A stretch of 64,000 nt of DNA, from NCBI RefSeq assembly GCF_902170785.1, contig NZ_CABHYG010000004.1, positions 186,001 through 250,000 of the forward strand. The letters run 5' to 3'. Shown here piece by piece: positions 33,281 through 43,693 of the stretch (the stretch's first letter is position 1; each line of letters begins with the position of its first letter). Origin of the DNA: Yersinia proxima (GTDB lineage: Bacteria; Pseudomonadota; Gammaproteobacteria; Enterobacterales; Enterobacteriaceae). The notes under the pieces were generated by a model that was not told the DNA's origin, did not search any database, and saw only the letters and a program-made list of their open reading frames with translations. The translations under genes were made by a program, and so were the position numbers.

Positions 33281-33305
33281 AAACAAGCATTACAAATGCA
33301 ACTTT
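33281..33305 (+). promoter_or_regulatory. NsrR-like operator of hcp-hcr
   Basis: AAACAAGCATTACAAATGCA plus ACTTT resembles the NsrR palindrome AAGATGCATTT-N-AAATGCATCTT: the GCATT and AATGC cores have correct spacing. The right arm is also the end of a perfect 13-bp inverted repeat with 33227-33239 (TTAAAGTTGCATT). NsrR repression of hcp-hcr, relieved by nitric oxide, is known in E. coli. Confidence 0.5.
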
Positions 33306-33321
33306 AAAAGGAAAAATAATT

Positions 33322-34974
33322 ATGTTCTGTGTGCAATGTGAACAAACTATCCGGACGCCTGTGGGTAATGGCTGCTCTTACGCGCAGGGGATGTGCGGTA
33401 AAACCGCTGAAACCTCTGATTTACAAGACTTATTAGTAGCCGTACTACAAGGGCTGTCCGCTTGGGCATTAACCGCCCGCGAGCTGGGCATTGTTGACCA
33501 TGAGATTGACAGCTTTGCACCCAGAGCCTTTTTCTCCACGCTGACCAATGTGAACTTTGACTCAGATCGCATCGTCGGTTATGCCAAAGAAGCCATTTTA
33601 TTGCGCCAATCATTGGCTATTCGTTGCCGCCTGATTGACAGCACGATTACAGTCGATCACCCGCTGGCCGAGCTACAACTGCACTCCGACGACATCCCTA
33701 CCCTGCAACAACAAGCCCAGCAATTTGCACTGAATAATGACAAAGCTGAGGTCGGTGATGATATTCATGGTCTGCGAATGTTGTGCCTGTATGGCCTGAA
33801 AGGGGCGGCTGCTTATATGGAACACGCCCATGTTCTGGGTCAGTTCGATGAGCAAATTTATGCGCAATATCATGCCTATATGGCTTGGTTGGGCACACAA
33901 CCGCGCGATGTTGATACCTTACTGAATAACGCCATGGGCATTGGCAAAATGAACTTCAATGTCATGGCTATTTTGGATCGTGGTGAAACCCACGCCTATG
34001 GCGACCCGCAACCGACATCAGTGAATGTACGCCCTGTAGCCGGTAAAGCTATTTTGATTTCTGGTCATGATCTCAAAGACTTACAAATGCTGTTGGAGCA
34101 AACTCAGGGAACCGGAGTGAATATTTATACTCACGGCGAAATGTTACCCGCCCACGGCTACCCAGAATTAAAACGCTATCCACATTTAGTCGGTAACTAT
34201 GGCAGTGGCTGGCAGAATCAGCAGACAGAATTTGCCAAATTCCCCGGCCCTATCTTGATGACATCCAACTGTATTATTGACCCAAATGTAGGAAATTACG
34301 GCGACCGCATTTGGACGCGCAGTATTGTTGGCTGGCCGGGTGTCAATCATCTGGAAGGTGAGGATTTTGCACCAGTAATTGAGCAGGCGTTGGGTATGGC
34401 AGGGTTCCCGTATAACGAGTTGGAACATTTGATTACTGTCGGTTTTGGTCGTCAAACCTTGCTAAATGCTGCAGATACCGTGATTGATCTGGTTGCCACT
34501 AAAAAACTGCGCCATGTCTTTTTGGTCGGCGGATGTGATGGCAGCCGCACAGAACGTAGCTATTTCACCGATTTTGCCCGCAGTGTGCCACAAGATTGCA
34601 TCATTATGACCTTGGCTTGCGGTAAATATCGCTTCAATAAGCTCGATTTCGGCACTTTGGAAGGGTTACCGCGTCTGCTGGACGTCGGTCAATGCAATGA
34701 TGCCTATTCTGCGATCATGCTGGCGGTTAAATTGTCAGAAAAACTGGGTTGCACCGTCAATGACTTACCGCTCAGCCTGGTGTTGTCATGGTTTGAACAA
34801 AAAGCCATTGTTATCCTGCTGACCTTGCTGTCATTAGGCGTGAAAAATATCTATACCGGCCCGACCGCTCCTGGGTTCCTGACCGATAATTTGATGGCAA
34901 TCCTGTATGAGAAATTTGGAATGCGGCCAATTACTACCGTAGAACAAGATATGAATGCAATTTTAGGTCATTAA
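33322..34974 (+). CDS. hcp: Hcp, hybrid cluster protein (high-affinity NO reductase)
   Basis: Hcp reduces nitric oxide to N2O, and hydroxylamine in vitro, in the anaerobic cytosol. It has also been linked to S-nitrosylation. The 550 residues carry the N-terminal cysteines C3, C6, C18 and C25 in the spacing of the enterobacterial [2Fe-2S] class. Hybrid-cluster ligands lie in the second half: [37 protein letters not shown]. Upstream are FNR- and NsrR-like sites. AAAAGGAAAA serves as ribosome site. hcr, its reductase, follows after about 95 bases. Confidence 0.98.
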   Translation: MFCVQCEQTIRTPVGNGCSYAQGMCGKTAETSDLQDLLVAVLQGLSAWALTARELGIVDHEIDSFAPRAFFSTLTNVNFDSDRIVGYAKEAILLRQSLAIRCRLIDSTITVDHPLAELQLHSDDIPTLQQQAQQFALNNDKAEVGDDIHGLRMLCLYGLKGAAAYMEHAHVLGQFDEQIYAQYHAYMAWLGTQPRDVDTLLNNAMGIGKMNFNVMAILDRGETHAYGDPQPTSVNVRPVAGKAILISGHDLKDLQMLLEQTQGTGVNIYTHGEMLPAHGYPELKRYPHLVGNYGSGWQNQQTEFAKFPGPILMTSNCIIDPNVGNYGDRIWTRSIVGWPGVNHLEGEDFAPVIEQALGMAGFPYNELEHLITVGFGRQTLLNAADTVIDLVATKKLRHVFLVGGCDGSRTERSYFTDFARSVPQDCIIMTLACGKYRFNKLDFGTLEGLPRLLDVGQCNDAYSAIMLAVKLSEKLGCTVNDLPLSLVLSWFEQKAIVILLTLLSLGVKNIYTGPTAPGFLTDNLMAILYEKFGMRPITTVEQDMNAILGH

Positions 34975-35068
34975 GTCACCGCCTTATGCCCGGCCAATGC
35001 GCTTTGCTGTGCTGGCTGGGCATAAATCATATTTTGCCCCAAATGACCTGATTTGTTATGAGGTATCC

Positions 35069-36091
35069 ATGACTGATTTTATCCCTACTGATTGCCCTAC
35101 TGCTATCACGCCCAACCGTATGCAAGTTCACTCCATCGTGCAAGAAACCCCCGACGTCTGGAGCCTGAGGCTGATTAATCATGATTTTTATCCTTATTTG
35201 CCGGGGCAATATGCTTTGGTGAGTATTCGTAACAGTGATGAAACCCTGCGTGCTTATACCCTCTCGTCTACACCTGGTTTAAGCCCATTTATCCAGCTTA
35301 CCGTGCGTTGTTTAGCGGATGGTGAAGGCTCACAATGGCTGACTCAGCAGGTCAAAGCAGGTGATTATCTGTGGCTGTCCGATGCTCAGGGTGAGTTTAC
35401 CTGTGCTCATTTTGATGATGACCACTATTTAATGTGTGCTGCCGGTTGCGGTGTTACACCAGTGATGTCGATGTGCCGTTATTTACTCGCGCAACGGCCA
35501 AAAGCCGATATCCGGGTCATTTTTAATGTCCGCACTCCGGCAGATGTCATTTTTGCCGATGCCTGGCAAACACTATTGCAGCAGTATCCCCAGCAGTTGC
35601 AGCTCACGTTGATGGCCGAGTCAGATGCGACGGATGGATTTATAGCCGGGCGAATTAATGCTCAAGTGATGCAACAGGTCGCGCCGGATATCACTCACCG
35701 CCGCGTCATGACTTGCGGGCCTGCACCTTATATGGATTGGGTTGAGCAGTATTGTCGCGAACACGCAGTCCCGAGTGACCATTTCCAGAAAGAGCAATTC
35801 CGAACATCCGATGAAGCTATCGACAGTAGCAATGAATTGACGATGACTATCAGTCACCCGCTACGCAGTGTGAAAGTCCCGGTTGGCACTTCGCTGTTAT
35901 TTGCTTTGGAGCAACACAAAGTACCAGTGATGGCCGCTTGTCGCGCGGGTGTTTGCGGCTCGTGTAAAACCCGCATTCTGCACGGCGAATACACCACCAG
36001 CAGCACCATGACACTGACACCGGAAGAGATCGCTCAGGGTTATGTTCTGGCATGCAGTTGCCAGTTGCAGGGGGATATTCAGCTGGCTTGA
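35069..36091 (+). CDS. hcr: Hcr, NADH oxidoreductase for Hcp
   Basis: Hcr passes electrons from NADH through FAD and a [2Fe-2S] cluster to Hcp. Starting at the ATG at 35069, after GAGGTATCC, gives 340 residues. A 24-codon extension upstream is not conserved. Domain order is FAD-binding (LRAYTLSSTPG, about 68-78), NAD-binding (AAGCGVTPVMSMCRYL and MTCGPAPYM) and a C-terminal plant-type ferredoxin with CRAGVCGSCKTRI and CSC. It is about 18 residues longer than E. coli Hcr, around residues 260-280. An ERIC element follows the gene. Confidence 0.95.
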   Translation: MTDFIPTDCPTAITPNRMQVHSIVQETPDVWSLRLINHDFYPYLPGQYALVSIRNSDETLRAYTLSSTPGLSPFIQLTVRCLADGEGSQWLTQQVKAGDYLWLSDAQGEFTCAHFDDDHYLMCAAGCGVTPVMSMCRYLLAQRPKADIRVIFNVRTPADVIFADAWQTLLQQYPQQLQLTLMAESDATDGFIAGRINAQVMQQVAPDITHRRVMTCGPAPYMDWVEQYCREHAVPSDHFQKEQFRTSDEAIDSSNELTMTISHPLRSVKVPVGTSLLFALEQHKVPVMAACRAGVCGSCKTRILHGEYTTSSTMTLTPEEIAQGYVLACSCQLQGDIQLA

Positions 36092-36162
36092 TAGAATCAT
36101 TCTTGCTCCATTAATGCGGTTAATACGGCAATAATCGTCAAACGCGCCATACTTTGGCCTCA

Positions 36163-36289
36163 TATACTCTAAATAATTCGAGTTGCAGGAAGGCGGCAAT
36201 TGAGTAAGTCCCCGGGAGCTTACATCAGTAAGTGACTGGGGTGAGCGAAAGCAGCCAACGCGCAAGCAACTTAAAGTATGACGGGTATA
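36163..36289. repeat. ERIC element (full length, 127 bp)
   Basis: TATACTCTAAATAATTCGAG begins the element and ACGGGTATA ends it, giving exactly the canonical 127 bp. The core reads GGGAGCTTACATCAGTAAGT then GACTGGGGTGAGCG. It sits between hcr and poxB, and would be in the hcr 3' or poxB 5' transcript. Confidence 0.93.
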
Positions 36290-36326
36290 GAATAATGACT
36301 CGCCATTAATCCTTGAGGGAACAACT

Positions 36327-38048
36327 ATGAAGCAAACCGTGGCAACACTGGTCGCAAAAACGTTGGAACAAGCTGGCGTTAAGCGAATCTGGGGCGTAAC
36401 CGGCGACTCACTCAATGGTCTGAGTGATAGCTTGCACCGCATGGGAACTATCGAGTGGCTGGGAACACGCCATGAAGAAGTTGCCGCTTTCGCTGCTGGC
36501 GCGGAGGCACAACTTACCGGACAACTCGCTGTCTGTGCGGGTTCTTGTGGCCCGGGTAACCTGCATCTGATTAACGGCTTATTTGATTGTCATCGCAACC
36601 ATGTGCCCGTGCTGGCAATCGCCGCTCATATTCCCTCCAGTGAGATTGGTAGCGGATATTTCCAAGAAACTCACCCACAGGAACTGTTTCGCGAGTGCAG
36701 CCACTACTGTGAATTGGTTTCAAATCCGGAGCAATTGCCTCGCGTGCTAGAAATTGCCATGCGCAAAGCCATTCTTAACCGTGGTGTTTCAGTGATTGTG
36801 CTGCCAGGTGATGTCGCACTACAACCGGCTCCGGAAGATGCCGCCGTGGTGTGGCAAACACCTAAACTGCCTTTAGTTCAGCCACTGATGAGTGAGTTGA
36901 ATATCTTGGCCGAGACATTAAACCAAGCCAAAAACATCACTCTAATGTGCGGCAGTGGCTGCGCGGATGCCCATGATGAAGTGGTGAAACTGGCTGAAAT
37001 GCTGCAAGCCCCAGTAGTACATGCGCTGCGTGGTAAAGAACATATTGAGTGGGACAATCCGTACAGTGTAGGCATGACCGGGCTGATTGGTTTTGCCTCC
37101 GGCTATCATGCCATGATGAATGCTGATACGTTGGTATTACTGGGGACACAGTTCCCCTACCGCGCGTTTTATCCCACCCATGCAAATATTATTCAGATTG
37201 ATATCAATCCCGGCAGCATCGGCGCTCACTGCCCGGTCAATATGGCGCTGGTCGGTGATATCAAAACCACGTTGAGTGCGCTGTTACCCCAGCTAGAAGC
37301 CAAAAGTGATAATACCTTTTTGACCAAGGCACTGGAGCACTATCGCACCACGCGCAAAGATCTCGATGGGCTGGCCACCGCCAATGATAACCAACCTATT
37401 CACCCGCAATATCTCGCGCAGCAAATCAGCCGCCATGCCACAGATGACGCCATTTTCACTTGTGATGTTGGCACGCCAACCGTGTGGGCCGCCCGTTATC
37501 TGGAAATGAACGGAAAGCGCCGTTTACTGGGTTCGTTTAACCACGGTTCTATGGCTAATGCCATGCCACAAGCCATTGGCGCACAAGCTACCGACCTGAA
37601 TCGACAAGTTGTAGCCTTATGTGGTGATGGCGGTTTCACCATGCTGATGGGGGATTTTCTCACCTTGGCGCAGCTAAAATTACCGGTAAAAATTGTGGTA
37701 TTTAATAACAGTGTATTGGGCTTTGTTGCCATGGAGATGAAGGCCGGTGGCTATCTAACCGATGGCACAGACTTGCATAACCCTGACTTCGCCGCCATCG
37801 CCAATGCCGCAGGTATCAAAGGTATTCGGGTAGAAAAAGCCTCTGAGTTAGATGCGGCACTGGAAAGCGCTTTTGCCCATCCAGGGCCAGTCTTGGTGGA
37901 TGTGGTCACCGCCAAACAAGAACTGTCAATGCCGCCACAAATCAAGTTTGAGCAAGCCAAAGGATTCAGCCTGTACATGCTTAGAGCTATCATTAATGGC
38001 CGAGGTGATGAAGTAGTCGAACTGGCCAAAACCAACTGGTTACGCTGA
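36327..38048 (+). CDS. poxB: PoxB, pyruvate dehydrogenase (quinone)
   Basis: PoxB is a peripheral membrane ThDP/FAD enzyme that oxidises pyruvate to acetate and CO2 and reduces ubiquinone, mainly in stationary phase. The 573 residues compare with 572 in E. coli. Motifs are [18 protein letters not shown] with the catalytic ThDP-activating Glu, [15 protein letters not shown] (FAD domain) and [12 protein letters not shown]...FNNSVLGF (ThDP-Mg motif). The C-terminal amphipathic lipid-binding peptide [29 protein letters not shown] is complete. In E. coli transcription needs RpoS. Confidence 0.98.
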   Translation: MKQTVATLVAKTLEQAGVKRIWGVTGDSLNGLSDSLHRMGTIEWLGTRHEEVAAFAAGAEAQLTGQLAVCAGSCGPGNLHLINGLFDCHRNHVPVLAIAAHIPSSEIGSGYFQETHPQELFRECSHYCELVSNPEQLPRVLEIAMRKAILNRGVSVIVLPGDVALQPAPEDAAVVWQTPKLPLVQPLMSELNILAETLNQAKNITLMCGSGCADAHDEVVKLAEMLQAPVVHALRGKEHIEWDNPYSVGMTGLIGFASGYHAMMNADTLVLLGTQFPYRAFYPTHANIIQIDINPGSIGAHCPVNMALVGDIKTTLSALLPQLEAKSDNTFLTKALEHYRTTRKDLDGLATANDNQPIHPQYLAQQISRHATDDAIFTCDVGTPTVWAARYLEMNGKRRLLGSFNHGSMANAMPQAIGAQATDLNRQVVALCGDGGFTMLMGDFLTLAQLKLPVKIVVFNNSVLGFVAMEMKAGGYLTDGTDLHNPDFAAIANAAGIKGIRVEKASELDAALESAFAHPGPVLVDVVTAKQELSMPPQIKFEQAKGFSLYMLRAIINGRGDEVVELAKTNWLR

Positions 38049-38098
38049 GGACGCAGATTTCACGCCATCAGAGTGACTTTTCTGTTTCTCCTGTCATG

Positions 38099-38121
38099 GA
38101 GGCCGGTTTTATACCGGCTTC
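38099..38121 (+). terminator. Weak terminator of poxB
   Basis: GCCGGT / ACCGGC form a 6-bp stem with a TTTAT loop and TTCT after it, about 50 bases past the poxB stop. Confidence 0.5.
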
Positions 38122-38282
38122 TGTGGCAAATAATTGTTGTCATTTTCCCATCCAGCTAACAGTTTTCATATCCTATCCAGATAAAAATTAAGCGGGCGCA
38201 TGAGGCTGCTTTATTTAAATCCTCATTCATAATGTACGGCGTAAATCTTAATTAAGTCGAATTTGTATTGGGGATAAATAAA

Positions 38283-39170
38283 ATGACAAAAAGCACTATG
38301 TCAGATTTCTCACCCTCAGCGGAGTTAATCTGCATACTCAGAGCAAAATCTTACAGTGAGAAAAGAGAAGGATACAAAACAGATGATTATATCTCGTTAT
38401 TAATTTCGCACTCTCTAACCTCTTTCTTTTCCATGACACAAAAATCTTTTTTGATGCCTGGCAATATTCTTTCTCCGCAGATCCCCGCAGGTAGCTATGA
38501 GTTTTTAATTAGCCGGATAAAATACATAGACGAATTATTTCAATCGCGTGCCAGCGAATTCGCCAACATTTTCATTCTGGGTGCAGGCTTTGATTCCAGG
38601 GCGATTCGATTCCAAAATCAGCTACAGCAAAACCGAGTTTACGAACTCGACCACCCGATATCTCAAAAGAATAAAATAGCAAAATTACAAGAACTTAGCA
38701 TTCCAACCCCAGAGAATTTACGTTATATCCCGATTGATTTTAATCAACAGGATTTAACCACTATCCTACAAGAAATCCCGCGAAAAAAAGGTGAGAAAAG
38801 TCTGTTTATATTGGAGGGGTTAATTATGTATCTCCCTCCCAGCACGGTGAACCGTATTTTTTCAGCCATCGACTCTTGTGCCCCCGACGGCAGTGAAATC
38901 ATTTTCGATTATGTTTACTCCGACGTCCTCGCCGGTGAAAATACCTCATATGGTTCAGCCGAAGTTTTAGAAGGATTAAAGAACATTGGTGAACACTGGA
39001 TTTTTGGCATCGAAAAAGGACACTTGGAAACTTTTCTCAATAAGTATCATATGAAATTGTATTACGATGCCGATGCCAGCACGTTGGAACAGCGTTATTT
39101 CACCAATAAGCAAGGGACTGTACTGGGTAAACTGAATAAAGCACTAGCGATTGCCCATGGAATTAAATAA
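38283..39170 (+). CDS. LCM-family SAM-dependent methyltransferase (accessory gene)
   Basis: The 295 residues resemble the leucine carboxyl methyltransferase/PPM1 family of class I SAM methyltransferases. Members methylate carboxyls of peptides or small molecules, but the substrate here is unknown. Motifs in order: RIKYIDELF; motif I FILGAGFDSRAIRF (about 92-105), which binds SAM; VYELDHPISQKNKI with the acidic ribose ligand (about 118); and ILEGLIMYLPPSTVNRIF (about 172). The ATG at 38283 follows GGGGAT. The gene and flanks are visibly more AT-rich than poxB and ltaE, and E. coli has nothing here, which suggests insertion. No partner gene is adjacent. Confidence 0.85.
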   Translation: MTKSTMSDFSPSAELICILRAKSYSEKREGYKTDDYISLLISHSLTSFFSMTQKSFLMPGNILSPQIPAGSYEFLISRIKYIDELFQSRASEFANIFILGAGFDSRAIRFQNQLQQNRVYELDHPISQKNKIAKLQELSIPTPENLRYIPIDFNQQDLTTILQEIPRKKGEKSLFILEGLIMYLPPSTVNRIFSAIDSCAPDGSEIIFDYVYSDVLAGENTSYGSAEVLEGLKNIGEHWIFGIEKGHLETFLNKYHMKLYYDADASTLEQRYFTNKQGTVLGKLNKALAIAHGIK

Positions 39171-39308
39171 AAACCAGAATAAAATCAGCGAACAGACCTT
39201 ACTTGCGAGATGAATATCCGATTTAAAGTAAATAATATTTGGTCGGGCTTCTTTGTTTTAATATTCTCGCTATGATGAAGCCACTCTTCCCCTGTTCGCG
39301 AGAAAATT

Positions 39309-40328
39309 ATGCTGATCGATTTACGCAGTGACACCGTTACGCAACCTGATGCCGCCATGCGCCAGGCCATGGCTAATGCCAAAGTCGGCGATGATGTGTA
39401 TGGCGATGACCCGACGGTGAATGCTTTGGAAGCCCAAGCCGCCAGGTTGTCAGGTAAAGAGGCCGCATTATTCCTGCCGACCGGCACACAAGCAAATTTG
39501 GTGGCACTGTTGACTCACTGTCAGCGTGGTGAAGAGTATATTGTCGGGCAAAAAGCGCATAACTATCTGTATGAAGCCGGTGGAGCTGCAGTGCTTGGTA
39601 GTATTCAACCACAGCCTATTGATGCAAATGATGACGGTACTTTGCCACTGGATAAAGTTTTAGCTGCGATCAAGCCCGATGATATTCATTTTGCCCAAAC
39701 CCGGCTGTTAAGTTTGGAAAATACCCACAGCGGAAAAGTATTGCCACTGAGTTACTTACAGCAGGCATGGGCATTGACTCGTGAACAGAAACTGGCACTA
39801 CATATTGATGGTGCTCGTATTTTTAATGCCGCCGTGGCATTGAATGTCCCGCTGAGCGAAATCACACAATATTGCGATACCCTGACAATCTGCCTCTCCA
39901 AAGGGTTAGGCGCGCCTGTTGGCTCATTACTGTGTGGCAGCGCTGAATACATTAAACGCGCGCGTCGTTGGCGCAAAATGACCGGCGGCGGTATGCGGCA
40001 GGCCGGAATTCTGGCAGCAGCAGGGCTATATGCATTAGAGCACAATGTCACGCGACTAAAAGATGACCATGACAATGCCCTCTGGCTGGAACAACAACTG
40101 CGTGCGCTAGGGGTAGAGATAGTGGCTCCGGGAGCGCAAACCAATGTGCTGTATATTAAACAATCCGCTGAATTAGCCGCCAAACTGGGCCCGTGGATGC
40201 GCGAACGTGGGGTATTAATCAGTGCTGGCCCCATCACCCGAATGATTACTCACATCAATATTAGCCGTACGGATTTGGAAAAAGTCGTCACGCTATGGCG
40301 TGAGTTTTTGAGCGAGCAGTGCTCATGA
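39309..40328 (+). CDS. ltaE: LtaE, low-specificity L-threonine aldolase
   Basis: This cytosolic PLP enzyme cleaves L-threonine and L-allo-threonine to glycine and acetaldehyde. The 339 residues are slightly longer than the 333 of E. coli. Motifs are [60 protein letters not shown] and [14 protein letters not shown], whose Lys (about 198) binds PLP. Its stop overlaps the ybjT start (ATGA), so the two are coupled. In E. coli poxB-ltaE-ybjT form one unit; here the methyltransferase gene intervenes. Confidence 0.97.
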   Translation: MLIDLRSDTVTQPDAAMRQAMANAKVGDDVYGDDPTVNALEAQAARLSGKEAALFLPTGTQANLVALLTHCQRGEEYIVGQKAHNYLYEAGGAAVLGSIQPQPIDANDDGTLPLDKVLAAIKPDDIHFAQTRLLSLENTHSGKVLPLSYLQQAWALTREQKLALHIDGARIFNAAVALNVPLSEITQYCDTLTICLSKGLGAPVGSLLCGSAEYIKRARRWRKMTGGGMRQAGILAAAGLYALEHNVTRLKDDHDNALWLEQQLRALGVEIVAPGAQTNVLYIKQSAELAAKLGPWMRERGVLISAGPITRMITHINISRTDLEKVVTLWREFLSEQCS

Positions 40329-41782
40329 CACCGCAGCGGATATTGGTGCTGGGCGCCAGTGGCTATATTGGTCAGCATCTGGTGCCGAGACTCAGCCAGC
40401 AAGGGCATAGGGTCACGGCGGCAGCTCGTCGTATCGAGTGGCTAAAAGAGCAACCCTGGCCGGGGGTCGATTGCCGTTTTGTCGATCTTTATCAGCCCTC
40501 AACCCTTATTACCGCGCTGCAAGATATTGATGTCGTCTATTATCTGGTACATGGTATGGGCGACGGACAGGATTTGATTGAGCAGGAACGCCTGGCCGCT
40601 ACCAATATGAAAGCGGCGCTCCAACAAAGTCCGTCAGTAAAGCAGATCATTTATCTCAGTGCATTACAGCCGGATGATAACAGTTCCCCTCATCTGATTG
40701 CCCGTAAACTAACCGGTGACCTGCTTTGTCAAAGTGGTATTCCGGTCACGGAGCTGCGCGCCAGTATTATCGTCGGCCCGGGTTCTGCCGCTTTTGAAAT
40801 CATGCGCGATATGGTTTATAACCTGCCAATTCTGACACCACCGCGCTGGGTTAGGTCGAAATCATCACCGGTTGCGCTGGAAAACCTGTTGGTTTACTTA
40901 ACGGAAATACTCAATCATCCGGCTTTAGAAAGCCGCATTTTTGATGTCGCCGGGCCAGAATACATTAGCTATCAAACGATGTTCGAGCGCTTTATTGCCA
41001 TCAGTGGTAAGCGGCGCTGGCTGGTTCCCATTCCGCTCCCTACCCGCTTTATCTCGGTTTATTTTATTAACATGGTCACGTCGGTGCCTACATCGATTGC
41101 CAGCGCATTGATTGAAGGGCTAAATCACGATCTACCTGCGGATGGTAAGGCGTTACAAGCACTTATCCCCCAGCAACTGATCAGCTTTGACGATGCTGTC
41201 AAAGAGACATTGCGCCGTGAAGACGAAGTGGTGGATTCGCCCGACTGGGGCTATGACCCCGAGGCTCGCGCCCGTTGGCGACCGGGTTATGGCTTTTATC
41301 CCAAACAAGCTGGCTGCCAACTCTATACCTCGGCTTCCAGCGAAGCATTGTGGCATGTGGTACAGCAAATTGGCGGCAAAGAGGGGTATTTCTATGGCAA
41401 CCCATTATGGAAAACCCGCGCCTGGATGGATGACCTTGCCGGTGGCGGTGTCGTTTATGGCCGTCCGGACAGAGAAACACTGGAATTAGGTGATCTGATT
41501 GATGGCTGGAAAGTTATCACGCTCAAACCGCTGCGTCAGTTGGCCATGATGTTTGGCATGAAAGCACCAGGCCTTGGTCGGTTAACCTTTACCATCAAGG
41601 ATTTGGGTGGACGACGCAGTTTTGATGTTCGGGCATGGTGGCATCCGGCGGGCTTTAATGGATTACTGTATTGGTTTGTGATGATGCCAGCTCATCTGTT
41701 TATTTTCCGTGGAATGGCAAAACGCATCACTACGCTAGCGGTGCAATATGACCGCGAACGCAACCACAAGAGCGACGAATAA
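40325..41782 (+). CDS. ybjT: YbjT, NAD(P)-binding Rossmann protein with DUF2867-type C-terminus
   Basis: The N-terminal half (about 1-250) is an atypical short-chain dehydrogenase/NmrA-like Rossmann fold with [18 protein letters not shown] and later [10 protein letters not shown] and [24 protein letters not shown]. The C-terminal part (about 320-480; [25 protein letters not shown]...[13 protein letters not shown]) is the DUF2867 module. 485 residues versus 476 in E. coli. The ATG at 40325 lies inside the ltaE stop; an in-frame GTG two codons earlier is less likely. Function is unknown. Confidence 0.93.
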   Translation: MTPQRILVLGASGYIGQHLVPRLSQQGHRVTAAARRIEWLKEQPWPGVDCRFVDLYQPSTLITALQDIDVVYYLVHGMGDGQDLIEQERLAATNMKAALQQSPSVKQIIYLSALQPDDNSSPHLIARKLTGDLLCQSGIPVTELRASIIVGPGSAAFEIMRDMVYNLPILTPPRWVRSKSSPVALENLLVYLTEILNHPALESRIFDVAGPEYISYQTMFERFIAISGKRRWLVPIPLPTRFISVYFINMVTSVPTSIASALIEGLNHDLPADGKALQALIPQQLISFDDAVKETLRREDEVVDSPDWGYDPEARARWRPGYGFYPKQAGCQLYTSASSEALWHVVQQIGGKEGYFYGNPLWKTRAWMDDLAGGGVVYGRPDRETLELGDLIDGWKVITLKPLRQLAMMFGMKAPGLGRLTFTIKDLGGRRSFDVRAWWHPAGFNGLLYWFVMMPAHLFIFRGMAKRITTLAVQYDRERNHKSDE

Positions 41783-41820
41783 CACTGCAAATTCAAGTAT
41801 GCACAACATCCCAAAATTAA

Positions 41821-41853
41821 TTGGAGTTGCAGCCAACAACGCTGCAACTTCAA
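41821..41853. repeat. 13-bp hairpin, possible ERIC-end remnant
   Basis: TTGGAGTTGCAGC and GCTGCAACTTCAA pair across a CAACAAC loop with one G-T pair. The arms resemble the outer arms of the ERIC copies downstream (TTGGAGTTG...CAGCTTCAAG), as if the interior had been deleted. It could equally be the ybjT terminator, but there is no T-run. Confidence 0.4.
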
Positions 41854-41970
41854 GTAAGCGGGGGATTCTGATTGCATAGCGCTGCATTTCACGAAAGAAT
41901 GGCATCTTATTTGCTGGATGAATAGATAAAAGCTCTAGCATTCTGATTTTTGGTGGGAACCGAATTCGCT

Positions 41971-42978
41971 ATGAAGGTATTGGTCACCGGTGCAACCTGT
42001 GGGTTAGGCCGAAATGCCGTTGAATATCTCCGTCGTCAGGGTATCAAAGTTATCGCCACCGGCAATAACCCGGCGATGGGTACATTATTGACAAAAATGG
42101 GCGCTGAATTTATTCATGCAGACCTGACGAATCTGGTTTCCTCGCAGGCGAAAGCCATGCTGGCTGATGTCGATACGTTGTGGCATTGCTCCAGTTTTAC
42201 CTCGCCATGGGGCACAGAGCAGGCTTTCGAACTGGCTAATGTCCGCGCCACACGCCGCCTGGGCGAATGGGCCGCCGCTTATGGTGTGGAGAATTTTGTT
42301 CATATCTCCTCACCTGCCATTTATTTCGATTATCACCACCATCGTAATATTCAGGAAGACTTCCGCCCAGCACGTTTCGCCAATGAATTCGCGCGAAGCA
42401 AGGCGGCAGGAGAGGAAGTGATTCAGCAATTAGCGCTGTCCAACCCGCAAACTCATTTCACTATTTTGCGCCCGCAAGGTCTCTTCGGCCCGCACGATAC
42501 CGTGATACTGCCGCGTCTGCTGCAAATGATTAAGTATTATGGCACTCTGCTGCTACCCCGTGGCGGTGATGCACTGGTGGACATGACCTACCAGGAAAAT
42601 GCCGTACATGCGATGTGGTTAGCAACCCAAAGCCAGAATACACAGTCTGGTAGGGTTTATAATATTACTAATCAGCAACCCCGCCCGCTGCGCACCATCG
42701 TGCAACATCTGCTGGAAGAGTTGGATATGCCGTGTCGTATTCGCTCAGTGCCCTACCCAATGATGGATATCATGGCCCGAACTATGGAAAAACTGGGAAA
42801 TAAAGCCGAAAAGGAACCGATATTGACCCATTATGGTGTCGCTAAACTTAATTTTGATCTGACGCTGGATACTCACCGTGCTGAATTGGAATTAGGGTAT
42901 CGCCCGCAGGTGTCATTGGATGAAGGCATTATCCGCACAGCCCGTTGGTTAAAAGAGCACGGCAAGTTGCGTGGTTGA
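41971..42978 (+). CDS. ybjS: YbjS, NAD-dependent epimerase/dehydratase-like extended SDR
   Basis: The ATG at 41971 gives 335 residues, matching E. coli YbjS (337). The Rossmann motif is [20 protein letters not shown]. The catalytic Tyr-x3-Lys region is replaced by the family's [10 protein letters not shown]...[15 protein letters not shown]-terminal blocks are [20 protein letters not shown] and [19 protein letters not shown]. No substrate has been assigned. It lies 188 bases after ybjT in the same direction, with a hairpin repeat between them. Confidence 0.92.
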   Translation: MKVLVTGATCGLGRNAVEYLRRQGIKVIATGNNPAMGTLLTKMGAEFIHADLTNLVSSQAKAMLADVDTLWHCSSFTSPWGTEQAFELANVRATRRLGEWAAAYGVENFVHISSPAIYFDYHHHRNIQEDFRPARFANEFARSKAAGEEVIQQLALSNPQTHFTILRPQGLFGPHDTVILPRLLQMIKYYGTLLLPRGGDALVDMTYQENAVHAMWLATQSQNTQSGRVYNITNQQPRPLRTIVQHLLEELDMPCRIRSVPYPMMDIMARTMEKLGNKAEKEPILTHYGVAKLNFDLTLDTHRAELELGYRPQVSLDEGIIRTARWLKEHGKLRG

Positions 42979-42995
42979 TAATCGCCTTTAGCAAA

Positions 42996-43016
42996 TCGGG
43001 TGTTTTCCTCACCCGA
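42996..43016 (+). terminator. Hairpin after ybjS
   Basis: A 7-bp stem TCGGGTG / CACCCGA has a TTTTCCT loop 17 bases after the stop. No clear T-run follows. Confidence 0.45.
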
Positions 43017-43140
43017 CATTATCTATGTTAAGGTTATCGCCTCCCATCATTGTTATAAAGGGAGCCAACACTTATTTATCGCAGACATTCTCTGATAGGG
43101 TAAGTGATTAAATAGATAATAAAACTCTGGGCGTTCAACC

Positions 43141-43581
43141 ATGTCTTCTATCATCAACAGCTTGATCCTGATTATTCTTTATTTTATTCCTTTTATTATT
43201 GCCAAAAATCGCAACCATAATAAAACAGCTTCTATTTTTATAGCTAACCTGCTGTTTGGATGGACATTAATCGGCTGGGCTGCGGCTTTCGTTTGGTCAG
43301 TGTCAGCAGATGTTGCCCCCTTAGGCGTCATATCTAAAAAAGATCTTAAGAAGCATCTACCTGAAATAAAATGTCCATTTTGTGGTTCCATGAATATAGC
43401 CAACACCACCGTTTGCCATGCATGTGGCAAAGACAGTGCAATAATGGCAAGCAGCGCCCGGCTAAATTCAGCCACTAAAATTGTCAGTTATGCCCGAAAA
43501 GCCCCATCAGAAGGGATTGTCGGTTTGCAAGGCAAACCCGGTAAAAAATATAAATCTCAGATTAATATTAATAATAACTAG
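43141..43581 (+). CDS. Imm_superinfect-like membrane protein with C-terminal zinc ribbon
   Basis: The first 55 residues are two hydrophobic helices around AKNRNHNKTASIFIANLLFGWTLIGWAAAFVW, the pattern of the superinfection-immunity domain (Imm_superinfect, related to T4 Imm). After a short basic linker comes a four-cysteine zinc ribbon, CPFC (78-81) and CHAC (92-95), then a Ser/Ala/Lys-rich tail. 146 residues. Small proteins of this domain also occur outside phages, so a phage-exclusion role is only an inference. It lies where E. coli has amiD, next to ybjP. The start ATG has a poor ribosome site. Confidence 0.75.
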   Translation: MSSIINSLILIILYFIPFIIAKNRNHNKTASIFIANLLFGWTLIGWAAAFVWSVSADVAPLGVISKKDLKKHLPEIKCPFCGSMNIANTTVCHACGKDSAIMASSARLNSATKIVSYARKAPSEGIVGLQGKPGKKYKSQININNN

Positions 43582-43693
43582 CCGCTTAGCCCGGAATAGC
43601 AGCAAAAGACAGTGCAGGAAATAGGTTTATACTAATATAACGTTAATAACCACAATCGCTTTCATAACAGATTCTTCCACTTAAGGTCATCAT

